Source of the DNA: Castor canadensis
Taxonomy: Eukaryota > Chordata > Mammalia > Rodentia > Castoridae
NCBI RefSeq assembly: GCF_047511655.1
Contig: NC_133399.1
Coordinates: 5,149,333 to 5,213,332, forward strand
Direction: 5' to 3'
Length of the DNA stretch: 64,000 nt
Part shown: one piece after another, positions 54,841-64,000 of the stretch
Layout of the letters: each line of letters starts with the position of its first letter
How positions within the stretch are numbered: position 1 is the first letter of the stretch
The notes under the pieces: generated by a model
Databases searched by the model: none
Seen by the model: only the letters and a program-made list of their open reading frames with translations
What the model was told of the DNA's origin: nothing
Made by a program: the position numbers and the translations under genes

Positions 54841-57300
54841 ATTAGGGAGGTTGAGCTTTTCCTGGGAAACAGCCACAACCAAAGTTAGAGGTGGATAACA
54901 AAAAATTCAGATCCATAGAGGGAGATTCCCAAGAGAACAGATGCATCATCAACCATTCCATCAGATAACCCTCTGGGTATAATTTGAAAGATTTTTTCTT
55001 TTTTTGAGAGTGCACGCTAATGTTGTATGTGTCAGTTTGTTTAAAACATTGAGCAATTTTTAATTTACTCCTAGAATTCCAGATCATCTTATGAATGCTT
55101 CAGTTGACATTTTTCCCAGCATGATTAAGTTATAAAACTTGTGTGTGTGTGCAAGCATCTTCAAAATGGTTCTTAAACTGCTACTGTAAGGTTTACACTC
55201 AAGGTAACAAAAAAACTATGGTGTTCATTTTAAGGTCTCTGTTATAAACTGCTTAGGCTTTTTACAGATAAATATGGCTCTTACTATAGAGTCAATGTAA
55301 AAAATTATTCTGTTCTACTGGTACATTTTACAAAACTGGTTTTCAAACTTATTTCAATCAGGTCTCACTAGGATGCAGACATTCGGGATTAACACTGGCT
55401 CAGACTAGAGGAGAAAAAAAAGGAGGGGGGTGCATAGCCTAAGCAGAAATCTTATACTTGTATTTTTAAAAACTGACCTTAGCCTGTTTCATTATGTCAT
55501 AAATATAATCTGGGACTTAATTCTCTCTTATAATACATAGGCCTATTAACAAATGGGCTTTCTATAAATTGTTTTCATACAAAAAATAATTTTAAGGTTG
55601 CTTTCTTTTTTCATACAAATATAACATTCTAGGATAAAAGGGTTTATGAGTGATTTTCAACAAGTAATATATATGTATACACACATAGATATCTATGGTG
55701 TTAAGGATATGGTTTTTAAAAGATAAAAGTTTAAAAAAACCTTCAAAATAAAAGAAGGATAAAGACAAGCTCCACCAAAAGATACAAAGTAAACTGTCAC
55801 AAAAGTACAGATTAAGTTGTCGTAAAAAGATGGGGCTTATAAATACTTATGTAAGTAAGTTGACCAAAATCCAGTTACATTAAAGGTTTTGTAAGGTCAA
55901 AATTTAATGTACTGAAGTAAAACTAAAACTTAATTCTCTAAGCTCATAACAACAATGCTATCAAAAAATATATTGTTATTGAAAACATTTACAAATAAAA
56001 CTATCTTAAAAATGGTTTTTGTTTAGTCAAGATAACTGTCAGGAAGTTTTGGTGCTATATGTTAATCCACAAATTTGTCAAGAAAACAAGAGTTTATTAA
56101 GACACAGAGAGGAAAGAGGCAGCTGAACACAGGGAGTAGCACTACACAGAAATGAGGGCTGCAACAGATTTACTTAGGTAAAACAAAAAACAAAAAAAGC
56201 CAAAGTACACGCTCCAGTTAAGATTAAAAACAAAACTCAAAAAGGAACACTACCTGGGAGGTCAGACCTCTAGGTTTTTTTAGAGTCAACAGAGTGGGGA
56301 TGTTAGGCCTACTCCTTCCACAGGGCAGACAGAGGAAATTTTTGGCCTGGGATGGCCAGATTGGGACTGTTATTTTATGGGGGCTCCACTGACACATTGG
56401 TGGGATCCTGCTGTATGTCATGGGCCATTTGTTAATGTCAACAATATGGGATGTGATTCCTTATCAACATCAGAGCCAGGATTATGGCCATGAGGTTTCC
56501 TAACGTCACACTTAGTCCCATAAATAGTTACGTGTGTTCTTCCTCTGGTGATTTTTGTCAGGGTTTTGACTACTAAAGTAACTGAGTCATGTTTATGTAA
56601 AATTTTCTAGATGACTTCATAGTAAAACAACTGTTGTCCTGGTTGATTCTAATACAGTCAGTACCCTATAGGTGTCTGTGACTGGGCTATTTGGAGTCAA
56701 TGACACTCTTCTCTGCCCCCATCTGATGAGAAAATCTAAGGTTTTACTTAAAGAACAACAATGAAACTAATATGTATATATAACCTCTATAGAGCTGTGA
56801 TGTTGTTGCTGGTCCTTGTTAACCAAACATATTTATGTTTTTCTCAAGTATATCAAGAGTTCTAAAATACAAAATTTAGATAAACATGGCAACAAAAAGT
56901 TAATGGTACTGATATACTATTCTGCTAGATACTAAATTGTCCATCAGAATTTTAACCATGACTCTTAAGTTTTTGCCATTACACTTCTGATCCTTCTGAG
57001 GTATTTACAAGTCCATTAAAAAATGACTCTAATAATTACTTATGTGTCAACCAGGTTAGCTTTTTAGACATCTACTTTTGTTACATTTTGTTTTGTATTG
57101 ATCTTGTCTAAAAGCTCACTGCCTAAGCCTCTTTGTTGCTTAAATTTGGCCAAAAGGGTCTAGTTGGCACTGACTCCCACCTGATCTGCTCATTACATCC
57201 CTACTGATGTGGGACAAAAACAAACAAACAAACAAAATCCAGAAAAGAGCAAATCCTCCTGATGAAAAAAAAATGACCAATCAAGAAAGATCTTCAGTAA
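54841..57300. other. AT-rich, unassigned sequence inside ERV2
   Basis: No exon, viral domain or SINE recognised over roughly 2.5 kb. A TGGGGGCTC near 56378 recalls a tRNA-Pro-type primer binding site, but the rest of the 18-base match is missing. It may be a highly decayed ERV interior. Confidence 0.35.
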
Positions 57301-57301
57301 T

Positions 57302-57384
57302 GGCCATACGACGCTGAACACACCCCATCTCAATGGTCTCAGCAGCTGAACAGGGTCAGGTCTGGTTAGGACTTGGATGGGAGA
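57302..57384 (+). pseudogene. 5S rRNA pseudogene (3'-truncated)
   Basis: Collinear with mammalian 5S rRNA from GGCCATAC through CTGAACACACCCCATCTC, AGCAGCTGAACAGGGTCAGG to CTGGTTAGGACTTGGATGGGAGAC. This includes most of the internal control region (boxes A and C), but with substitutions and a few missing bases in the middle. The last third of the gene is absent; the match ends after GGGAGAC. It is a retroposed or fragmentary copy, not a functional gene. Confidence 0.88.
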
Positions 57385-57780
57385 CAGATCTTCAGAGAAG
57401 ACTGCTCAGAGACAAACAGTTTGGGATAAGAGGGGAAATGCTATCAAAGTTCAATGGAGTCACTCATTACAGACCTCTCAAAAATAGCCAAGGCCGCGAG
57501 GATGAAAGAAATGGTTCTTATGCATGTATGACTATCTAGCATTAAAGCCCTTCCAGACACAAACTCACATTTTTAGACAGGGTCTTCTACTTAAATAGAG
57601 ACAAAATGACTATTTATTAGTGGCTTTAAACATGCCTTTGATACTTAAAGATGGTGATTTTAACTTTAGTAAACAATGCATTTTCTTAGACGTATATACT
57701 GATAATATACTGTTGCCATGATAATTCTACTCAGTTTAAAAAAAATCCAAAAGACATTGTCTGGGTAAAAAAAATAAAAT
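57385..57780. other. No feature recognised
   Basis: Between the 5S relic and ERV2 integrase/env, with no supported feature. Confidence 0.35.
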
Positions 57781-59677
57781 GTCTAACCATTAAGACCCCA
57801 TTGGAGGGGCCCTTTTGTTGTTATCTTGTCTACTCCCACTGCAGTAAAGTAGCAGAGATTGCTCCTTAGATTCACCACAGTAGAGTCAAGCCAGCTTCTC
57901 TCAAGTGGGAGTGCAACCCCAATCCAGCTTCACTGTGTTAGATCACCCCCGAAATGTCAGCACCCTCCCTCAGCAGGTCTCTACTTTCCAGCAAACAACA
58001 GGGGACCATGAACAATGAGATGACACACCTGCTCTAGTCACCATCGAAAGCTGACTAGTTTATGTACAGCAGAAGCTTGAGGAGTCAACTCTCCAGTGGG
58101 ACAAACAGACTGTTTTCCTTATCAGTTACTGCACTGTAATACACTGTCACCTTTGTCTGTATCCTTTTCTGTAGTTCTCACCCTAGTCTTTGCCACAGGT
58201 TTGGCAGAAACCACCCCCACCTACTGGACTCAGGGTGAAAAGTTTTTATTAGCTCTCTTCTACCTCATTTGGGCAGGATGCTTAATTACTGTTTATTATT
58301 ACTGGTATGGTTTCCCTTTGTGCTCCCAGAGCCCTCTTCCTGTGACCTATGCATGCACACTACTCAGGCAGGAAGTGTTGTCAGCAGAACTTTGCTTTTC
58401 CATACTTACTATTCCTGTGCAGACTCTGTCGTTGGGTCATGCACTCACAACCACACCACCTATCTAGTGTGCTCCATGGTAATCAGCATATCTGCTTTAG
58501 CCCCACTTACCACCCTCAGGAGCAAAGATTAGAGATCAGGAGCGTCTGCCACTTGGAACCTCATCATCTGCTTCAGGTGTTTAGCCCTGATAAATCAGTG
58601 TCTATGTTCTTTGATGCCTGTGCAGCCACAGACCAAGCCAGATGTGAAGGTATACACTACGGCTGTGGGGGCCTATCTTGAAAAAGAGCCTATACATCAA
58701 ATAATAAGTATATGTGCTGGGGAGACAACTCTTGGCCATGTGATGATGTGGGTTCTTATTATTGCCCTTACTGGGGTTGTGTTTCATGGGCCACATGGCA
58801 AAGGGATAAATATACAGCCTCCTTCACTAGGGGAAAGCTGCACCTGACTGCACCCGTGGCACCTGTGACCCTGTAAACTTCACTGTACTTAAGCCATCCA
58901 ATTGGACTTGGGGACATGTAATTAGCATAAGGATAGATGGAAAGGGCCTTGACCCTGGGAGTGTGATGCACCTCAAATTAGTAACTATTACCCATGAGAG
59001 CTGCTCATACCAAGTTTTCCACTGCTTTTATGAGGAGATGAGGAGTGAATTTTCCATCTCCGCCAAAGCTAAAAACTTGTTACTCTCACAGGCTGAGTCT
59101 ACACCCCAGACACTAAATGTCACTTCATGCTATGTTTTTGGGGAGACCAACACGGCAAACCATTGGCATTGGGAAGCAAGCGAGCTAAATTTACAGGAGC
59201 CTTTTAATAAAACTGCTTTCTCAAAACACAGAAAAGGCATCTAGCTCCTAAAAACTTGTACCATTGGAAATTATTTTATCTCATGCCCAGAAAGCCAATT
59301 CTCCACCTTGGTGGGGGATTTAACTTCTTTAGAACAGAAGTTTTACAACGACTCTGCCCAAAAGACTCAGTGGTGGTGAACTCCAAACCACAAAGATCCC
59401 CAGCCCGACCCACTGGCCAACTTTTCAAATCTCCACAAAGCTTGGAACAATCATACTGCAAACATAGATTGATGGGTGCCCAGGGGCTGCATTAAATTTA
59501 TGAAAAGGAAGCTTGTACAGTGCTACCTAGTGGCTGGTCTGGGTCTTGTGTGATAGACTCAATCAGACCATTCTTTTTCTTGCTTCCCCTCAGACAAAGT
59601 GAAAAACCCCATATATAAAGAAAGATTAAGTAGACAGTATGGGGTGCCTTAAAACTTGACAATTGAAGAAGATAACA

Positions 59678-59744
59678 GGGGAAAGAGGGGAGAAATGACC
59701 TAAACTTTGTATGCAAATATGAGTAAAAAAAAAAGAGAAAGAAA
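59678..59744 (+). mobile_element. Tiny 5'-truncated L1 insertion in ERV2 env
   Basis: gaggggagaaatgacctaaac...atgcaaatatgag plus an A-rich tail matches the last bases of the 36.8-kb L1. It is flanked by AAGATAACA at 59669-59677 and 59745-59753. ERV1 lacks this insertion at the homologous position. Confidence 0.85.
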
Positions 59745-59850
59745 AAGATAACAAATGGCCTTCCAAGCAAATCATCCAGTGCTATAGCCCTGGTACTTGG
59801 GCAGAAGACAGATTGTGGAGCTATCACACCCCTATATATCATCAGGCTGC

Positions 59851-59946
59851 AGGCTGTTATTAAAATAGTATTTGCTTGCTTCTGAGATAGGAGTTTATAG
59901 GCTGTTATTAAAATAGTATTTGCTTGCTTCTGAGAGAGGAGTTTAT
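59851..59946 (+). repeat. 48-bp tandem duplication in ERV2 env
   Basis: Two adjacent 48-bp units beginning AGGCTGTTATTAAAATAG, almost identical (one visible difference, GAGATAGG versus GAGAGAGG). ERV1 has a single unit. Confidence 0.92.
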
Positions 59947-60314
59947 AGAAAATTTAACCTGGGCTACTGCTGCTTACAAATTGATGATAAAAGAAAGGTC
60001 ATTAAAAAAACCACAGACAAAATAAAAAAGCTTACCTATGTCCCCATCCAGACTTGTTTAGAATGACCTGTTTAGAGGATGGTTGTCTGTCTTAGGTGGA
60101 TTCAAAACCCTGACAGGGGCAATGGGTTAGTTTATGAGCATGCTTAACACTGCCCCTGCCTGGTTCCCCGGTATTGCCATCTTTCAGGACTATTATGGAG
60201 GCCATTATGGAAAAAAAATGGCCACTGATGTTATGATGCTATAAAAATAAAAACCCCTAGATCGAGATGATACGCTTTGACCCTGGAAGGGTCCGAGTAT
60301 CAAAGGGAGGAATA

Positions 60315-60655
60315 ATGTAACAGAAAGGAGGATCAGAAAAAAACAGTCTAGGCCTGAGTTCTGACAAAGTAACAGGGAGGTAGGGATGACATAACAGAGA
60401 TAAAACCTGAGAAATCTGAACATAAAGAGGATCATGTAACACTGGGGAGGAAGAAAGTCATGTAGCACAAGGGTAAAGTAGCCAATAAAATTGTATATAA
60501 CCATATATGGATTAGACCTTGCTTCTTGCTTCTGTAACCTGCTTGCAAGGGTATGTAAGGTGAGACCCCATTGTCCTTGGGGCTCAGTCCGCTGGGTCTA
60601 TGCTGGCACAACATAACTGCCTCAGTGTCCCATATCTCAACTTGTGATTCTTCCA
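60315..60655 (+). mobile_element. ERV2 3' LTR
   Basis: Starts TGTAACAGAAAGG, related to the ERV1 LTR throughout (agataaaacc, cttctgtaacctgcttgcaaggg, tgctggcaca). It lacks the AATAAA segment through a small deletion near 60610. The 3' end near attcttcca is approximate. Confidence 0.78.
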
Positions 60656-60979
60656 AAGTATATATATGTGTGTATTTCTCGTGACATCTCTTGCCTGTGA
60701 CACCAGGGAGGTGCTCTACCACTAGAGCCACACCGCCAGTGCAGTCTGCATTCCTTTTAAAACACCAACTAGTAGCAATGCTGTCACAAGGGTCACATGG
60801 CTCCTCTTCCACCTGACCCACAAACGCACGTGGGTGTGTTAAGCCTTCCAGTGCACGGGCAACTCGGGGGACACAGGCAGTTCAGGGACTTTGCCAAAGC
60901 TAAGGAGCACAGGACAGGCGACCTGATCCTCATTAAAGACGATGCGTCAAAACATAAGGAAAATTCTTTGCACTCAGGT
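60656..60979 (-). other. Intron 1 side of the 61.3-kb ZNF first exon
   Basis: A short antisense SINE scrap (about 60700-60745, ggtgctctaccactagagccacaccgccag), then unique DNA leading into the CpG-rich region. No further exon seen. Confidence 0.45.
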
Positions 60980-61650
60980 CTTCACTGAGGAAACTGGGGT
61001 CCGGGGCCCCCAAGGACCCCGCTCCTCCCGCACGGACCCCGCGGCCACTCGGGAGCCTCCCGCCACCTCCGTGGACACCGCATGATGGGGGGAGACGCGG
61101 GGCTGCGGGCGCGGAGGGACAGGGGGCTCCGGCGGGGACAAGGGACAGGAACTTGGGGTCCCGGCTGCGGCCCCGCCCCGCCCGGGGACCGAGGGGACGA
61201 GCGGAGCGGCGCCGGCGGCGACTCTGCCGCAGACTCCGGGACTCACGCGGGGCCCAGTCGCTTTCAACAGCCCCTCCTCGCCCGTGTCACAAACCCGCCC
61301 CACGCTCACCATTCCTGCCTGCCGGGTGTCCTGCTGCCCACACCTGGTCCAGGGGACAGTGTCACAGAGCGATGGGTGCTGAGTTTCGGGACACCTCAAA
61401 TCGCCAGGTGACCCACGCAACAATCGCCAAGTCAGAAAGGAAGCAGGCTGGCGAGGGGCGGGCCTTTCCCCCCTCAGGCGCTCCTGATTGGACAGCTCCT
61501 GTGGCCCTGATTGGCTGGTGAGCCTCCCGTCGGCCTTAGTGAGGAGGAGCGAACCTCACCCAGCGGAGAGGAAGCGAAATGCCACACTGCAGCCCAGTTT
61601 AGTCCCAGGTACTGCAGGCAGTCGTGTCAGACTCGCCGAGTGCCTCATGC
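60980..61650 (-). promoter_or_regulatory. CpG-rich KRAB-ZNF promoter (block D)
   Basis: The most CpG-dense stretch in the window. On the minus strand it has paired CCAAT boxes (ATTGG on the plus strand at 61487-61491 and 61510-61514) and a GC box at 61455-61462 (ggggcggg). The first exon then ends ATG|GTGAGC at 61310, and a GC-box cluster at 61171-61185 lies within early intron 1. This is the least damaged of the promoter blocks and shows what blocks A-C have lost. Plus- and minus-strand open frames here (up to 149 codons) are GC-rich artefacts. Confidence 0.75.
61304..61370 (-). other. Candidate ZNF exon 1 (5' UTR + ATG + donor)
   Basis: Minus strand reads ...ggacacccggcaggcaggaATG|gtgagcg, the same layout as at 28630. 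I find no KRAB exon for it in the 26 kb downstream on this strand; only the rearranged relic at 34.6-35.2 kb follows. It is therefore an orphan first exon, unless an acceptor outside this analysis is used. Confidence 0.65.
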
Positions 61651-62004
61651 TGGCTGCTGGAACCAATGTTTTCTTCCAGCTTGGGGACAGCGTTCGTTAA
61701 TTAACACTGTGCTCTATACCTGAAACATGTCTATGTATTCAGATTATAGAATTTTCCTTGTGCTCATGTGAAAACTTCTGCTTGCAGATCCCTGAAAAAT
61801 GTGTGTCCTTGTCACCGGATCCAGAATGATGTTAATGCTGGCTTCACCACGGCATGACTGTGCCTTCAAATGTATTGCTGAATCCTTCCAACTTACTTTT
61901 CCTCACCTCAAAAACGTGGATAATAGACATGCATTGGGGGAGGGGTCATATTGGTAATGCTAGGTACTTGGGAGCTGATAGTGGGAGGATCAAGGCTTCA
62001 GGCT
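61651..62004. other. Upstream flank with SINE scrap
   Basis: A partial sense B1-like half at about 61945-62004 (attggtaatgctaggtacttgggagctgatagtggg). Otherwise nothing recognised. Confidence 0.45.
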
Positions 62005-62355
62005 GGTAGGAAAACGCCCCACACGGCACATAAAGGAGGCTCACGAGAGTTATCTCATGTCCTAATGTTTAATAAGTAGGCCGGCTGGCCAAGAGAAAAT
62101 GATGCAGCAGCTTCTCTGGGCACTTAATGCTGACCTTAAGTAGCATTTGGGAGAAAGCAAGGGCAAGGGATGGACAAAGAGAGTGGGTGGTCGATAAGGT
62201 ACAGTAGGCTTTGATCTGCAAAGGATGAGACCTGCTGCAGGAGCAAGGTCTAAGGGCAGGCAAAGGGAGGTGGCGGGAGATAAGGGACAGTGGGCTTTGA
62301 TATGCAAGGGATGAACCCAGCTGCATGTAGGCTTCAGAAGGGGCAGTTCTTATCA
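62005..62355 (-). mobile_element. ERV3 3' LTR, minus strand
   Basis: On the minus strand a purine tract (AAAAGATGGGGGAA, 62356-62369) is followed by TGATAAGAACTGCC, a typical polypurine-tract/LTR junction. A repeated ATCAAAGCC-CACTGT block lies in U3 (about 62195-62215 and 62285-62305), and ATTAAA serves as a possible polyadenylation signal (about 62067-62072). The right end of the LTR (CTACCA near 62005) is uncertain. Confidence 0.6.
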
Positions 62356-63420
62356 TTCCCCCATCTTTTGTTTAATAACGATGAGGGTAGGGGCTGAGGA
62401 TCAGGAATTGAGGCAAAGCATCAGTCTCTTTAGCTGCTTCCTGCTCTCAGGGGGTGTTGTATGGGGCAGGATCCTCAGGCTCCTGTGGCGTCCTGGATGG
62501 GGCCTTCACGGTAGTTTTTTCAGGCAGTTTTGGAGATGTTGATATCCCTGGAGGTACAACTAGCTAAATATTTGATTAACAGTAGCAGACATGTAGTATG
62601 ACACAAGGGAGGAAGCTTAAGAATAGGAGAGCAAGAAATATAAGCACTAGGATGGGCATTGGCCAGGAGAACCACTGTAAAATGTTGTTCTCTAGAGGGT
62701 TTTAAGAGTCAGTTCCTTAAAAGGTGCTGCCACTGGGGGATCCCATTGAGCCTGACAGCAGTGGATGTAGTGAGAATGACCAGATGAGGGCTGGTCCACT
62801 GAAGTCCCAATGGAGAGAGTAGAGGATCCTTTAAGAGAACAAGATCCCCTGGTTTAATAGAAATTGTTATAGGGTGGGGCAGGATCTGATCTGTACGTTT
62901 TTTTTGAGAAGTTCCTTGAGAAGATTAAGATAAGGTAGTAGTCAGCCAGAGGAGCAGAGTCTGTTGGAGTCAAGTTTTCTAAGAGAAATGGTTGGCCATA
63001 CATTATTTAAGACCCAAATAGGAATATTAGGAGGAGCATAAAAGGTGTCCGCTAAGGGACTGCATACCTAGGGATCTAAATTTTGTAAAATTCTATAACT
63101 ACCAAGCTTGTTGTAAGCTGTCTTAAGGTATTGGGGGGAGGGGAATGGAAGATTGGGTTGATTTACTCATGACTCGGGCAATGAGTCTGTCCCTTTAAGA
63201 ACACATCTAGGTAGGTGACCTGAGGGAGACATAATTGAGTGTTTTCCTTAGAGACTTTGTATTCCCGGAGGCCAGAATGTTTTAAAAGGGACTCAGTTGC
63301 ATTGTACATAAGGGGCTCTGTGACTCTGCATTGAAGAAGGGTGACCTCTGGTAGTGCCAATCTAATAAATCTCTGATTAGGGCCTGTCCACAAAGATGAG
63401 GCCTGTCTTTAAATTTTTGT
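62356..63420 (-). pseudogene. pol: ERV3 internal relic: integrase C-terminus, env absent
   Basis: Reading the minus strand from 63420 downward, scattered polymerase-like pieces lead to an integrase C-terminal segment at about 62858-62690. It contains KPGDLVLLKDPLLSPLGLQW, then TSPHLVILTTSTAVRL and GIPQW, typical of gammaretroviral integrase ends. Only about 320 bp separates this from the polypurine tract, so env is essentially missing. It is a third retroviral lineage, unlike ERV1/ERV2 in LTR sequence. Confidence 0.65.
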
Positions 63421-64000
63421 GGCAAGACTGACCACATTAGTTGTTATGAAGCATTTGTGGGACCTCTAAAGGCAAATAGAGGCTGACTGTCAGGATGCAG
63501 GTTAAATGTAACACTTTTGGATAAAAGAGAGATTTAACTCATCATTTTACATAAACTGACACTTTTAACTCTGTAAATATTTGTACCACATTTAGATTAA
63601 TCTAGATATTAAACACAGTTATAAGGTGGTCATTTAAGAGACCGTTGCATGAGCAAATATGTAAATGAACTCTGATTTAGTAGTACTTAAAGTTTGACAA
63701 GATCAACAGAAAACATAAATAATTTCTTTGATAAAGTTTTTTCTTGTAATTTTTTTTGTAGATGTTACTCAGAGCAGAACAATATTAAAATAACCTCATT
63801 ATTTTATAGACAGAGGATTTGATTTTAGTTTGACATGACTCTAAAAATCTTGTAGGCAACTCTTAGATTATACTTAACTTTAACTTTATTACATATTGAA
63901 ACTTATTATTATACATTTTTAAAACTTACTCAGACCTTTATATAACATACTAAACCCTTTGATGGCTTGTCTTTATCCCTCCTATTTGAAACAATATTTA
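63421..64000. other. AT-rich, unassigned
   Basis: Possibly more ERV3 interior beyond recognition; no motif can be supported. Confidence 0.3.

Larger units (their letters stand above)
57781..60274 (+). pseudogene. env: ERV2 env remnant (with integrase tail)
   Basis: Begins with the integrase C-terminal segment (accattaagaccccattgg, GPF motif). It runs collinear with ERV1 46703-49250 through the surface subunit, for example the almost identical ggagacaactcttrgcc and aggatagatggaaagggcc blocks. The transmembrane part is broken by a 67-bp L1 tail at 59678-59744 and a 48-bp tandem duplication at 59851-59946. Many frameshifts and stops. Confidence 0.82.
54397..60655 (+). mobile_element. ERV2: gag-env-LTR provirus relic without pol
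   Basis: Capsid-like gag (54397-54840), then about 2.9 kb with no viral similarity that I can recognise, then the integrase tail, env and LTR closely related to ERV1 (57790-60655). No reverse transcriptase, RNase H or integrase core is seen. The gag piece looks different from ERV1 gag, so the element could be two ERV fragments brought together. Confidence 0.7.

Noticed and set aside
56370..56400. Possible retroviral primer binding site (TGGGGGCTC)
   Set aside because: Only nine bases match; the rest of the 18-base site and a preceding LTR are not visible.
60974..61521. Long open frames on both strands in the CpG-rich region
   Set aside because: Expected in GC-rich DNA with few stops; the region is better explained as a ZNF promoter and first exon.

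Overview
The window is nuclear DNA from a mammal, most likely a non-muroid rodent. Its commonest repeat is a composite SINE: a B1/7SL-like left part (typically '...ggctcacacctgtaatcctag...') joined to an ID/tRNA-like right part (typically '...gtggctcaagtggtagag...'). I know that composite from beaver/kangaroo-rat type (castorimorph) genomes, but the species call is inference. There are no bacterial features.

The window is a KRAB C2H2 zinc-finger (ZNF) gene neighbourhood, built from repeated segmental duplication and loaded with retroelements. 1-2.2 kb: a decayed plus-strand KRAB-ZNF. 2.2-12 kb: SINE-rich DNA, a minus-strand LTR with nested tandem repeats (3.96-4.70 kb), an old paired duplicon (3.4/8.3 kb) and a ZNF relic at 10.2 kb. 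12.3-13.1 kb: a truncated L1. 13.3-14.7 kb: a degraded copy of the ZNF promoter block. 16.1-21.2 and 21.6-26.7 kb: two tandem copies of a roughly 5 kb block, each with a minus-strand KRAB-A exon, a KRAB-B exon and a zinc-finger exon. A 0.38 kb retroviral env fragment lies between them. 26.9-30.1 kb: two promoter/first-exon blocks; the one at 28.63 kb keeps an ATG-plus-splice-donor exon that could serve the second ZNF copy. 30.4-33.6 kb: nothing recognised.

34.6-35.2 kb: a second ZNF relic with the same internal deletion as the 10.2 kb relic. 35.2-49.6 kb: ERV1, a broken gammaretrovirus-like provirus (gag, protease, RT, RNase H, integrase, env, 3' LTR). A full-length L1 of about 7.0 kb, with 14-bp target duplications, splits its protease/RT region. 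49.8-50.6 kb duplicates 10.45-11.3 kb. 52.8-53.7 kb: an ancient L1 relic. 54.4-60.7 kb: ERV2, a relative of ERV1 reduced to gag, env and LTR around non-viral DNA that contains a 5S rRNA pseudogene. 61.0-61.65 kb: a CpG-rich ZNF promoter with GC boxes, paired CCAAT boxes and a first exon, read on the minus strand. 62.0-63.4 kb: ERV3, a minus-strand relic (LTR, polypurine tract, integrase end).

KRAB zinc-finger proteins generally silence retroelements through TRIM28/KAP1, so a ZNF cluster crowded with ERVs and L1s is biologically coherent, though no target can be assigned from sequence. The main unusual observation is an 18-bp in-frame repeat inside the KRAB-B exon. It adds two extra lysine/glutamate-rich units in one paralog, and one extra unit plus a single-base homopolymer frameshift in the other. 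No retroelement is intact, and neither tandem ZNF copy is a clean complete gene as read here.
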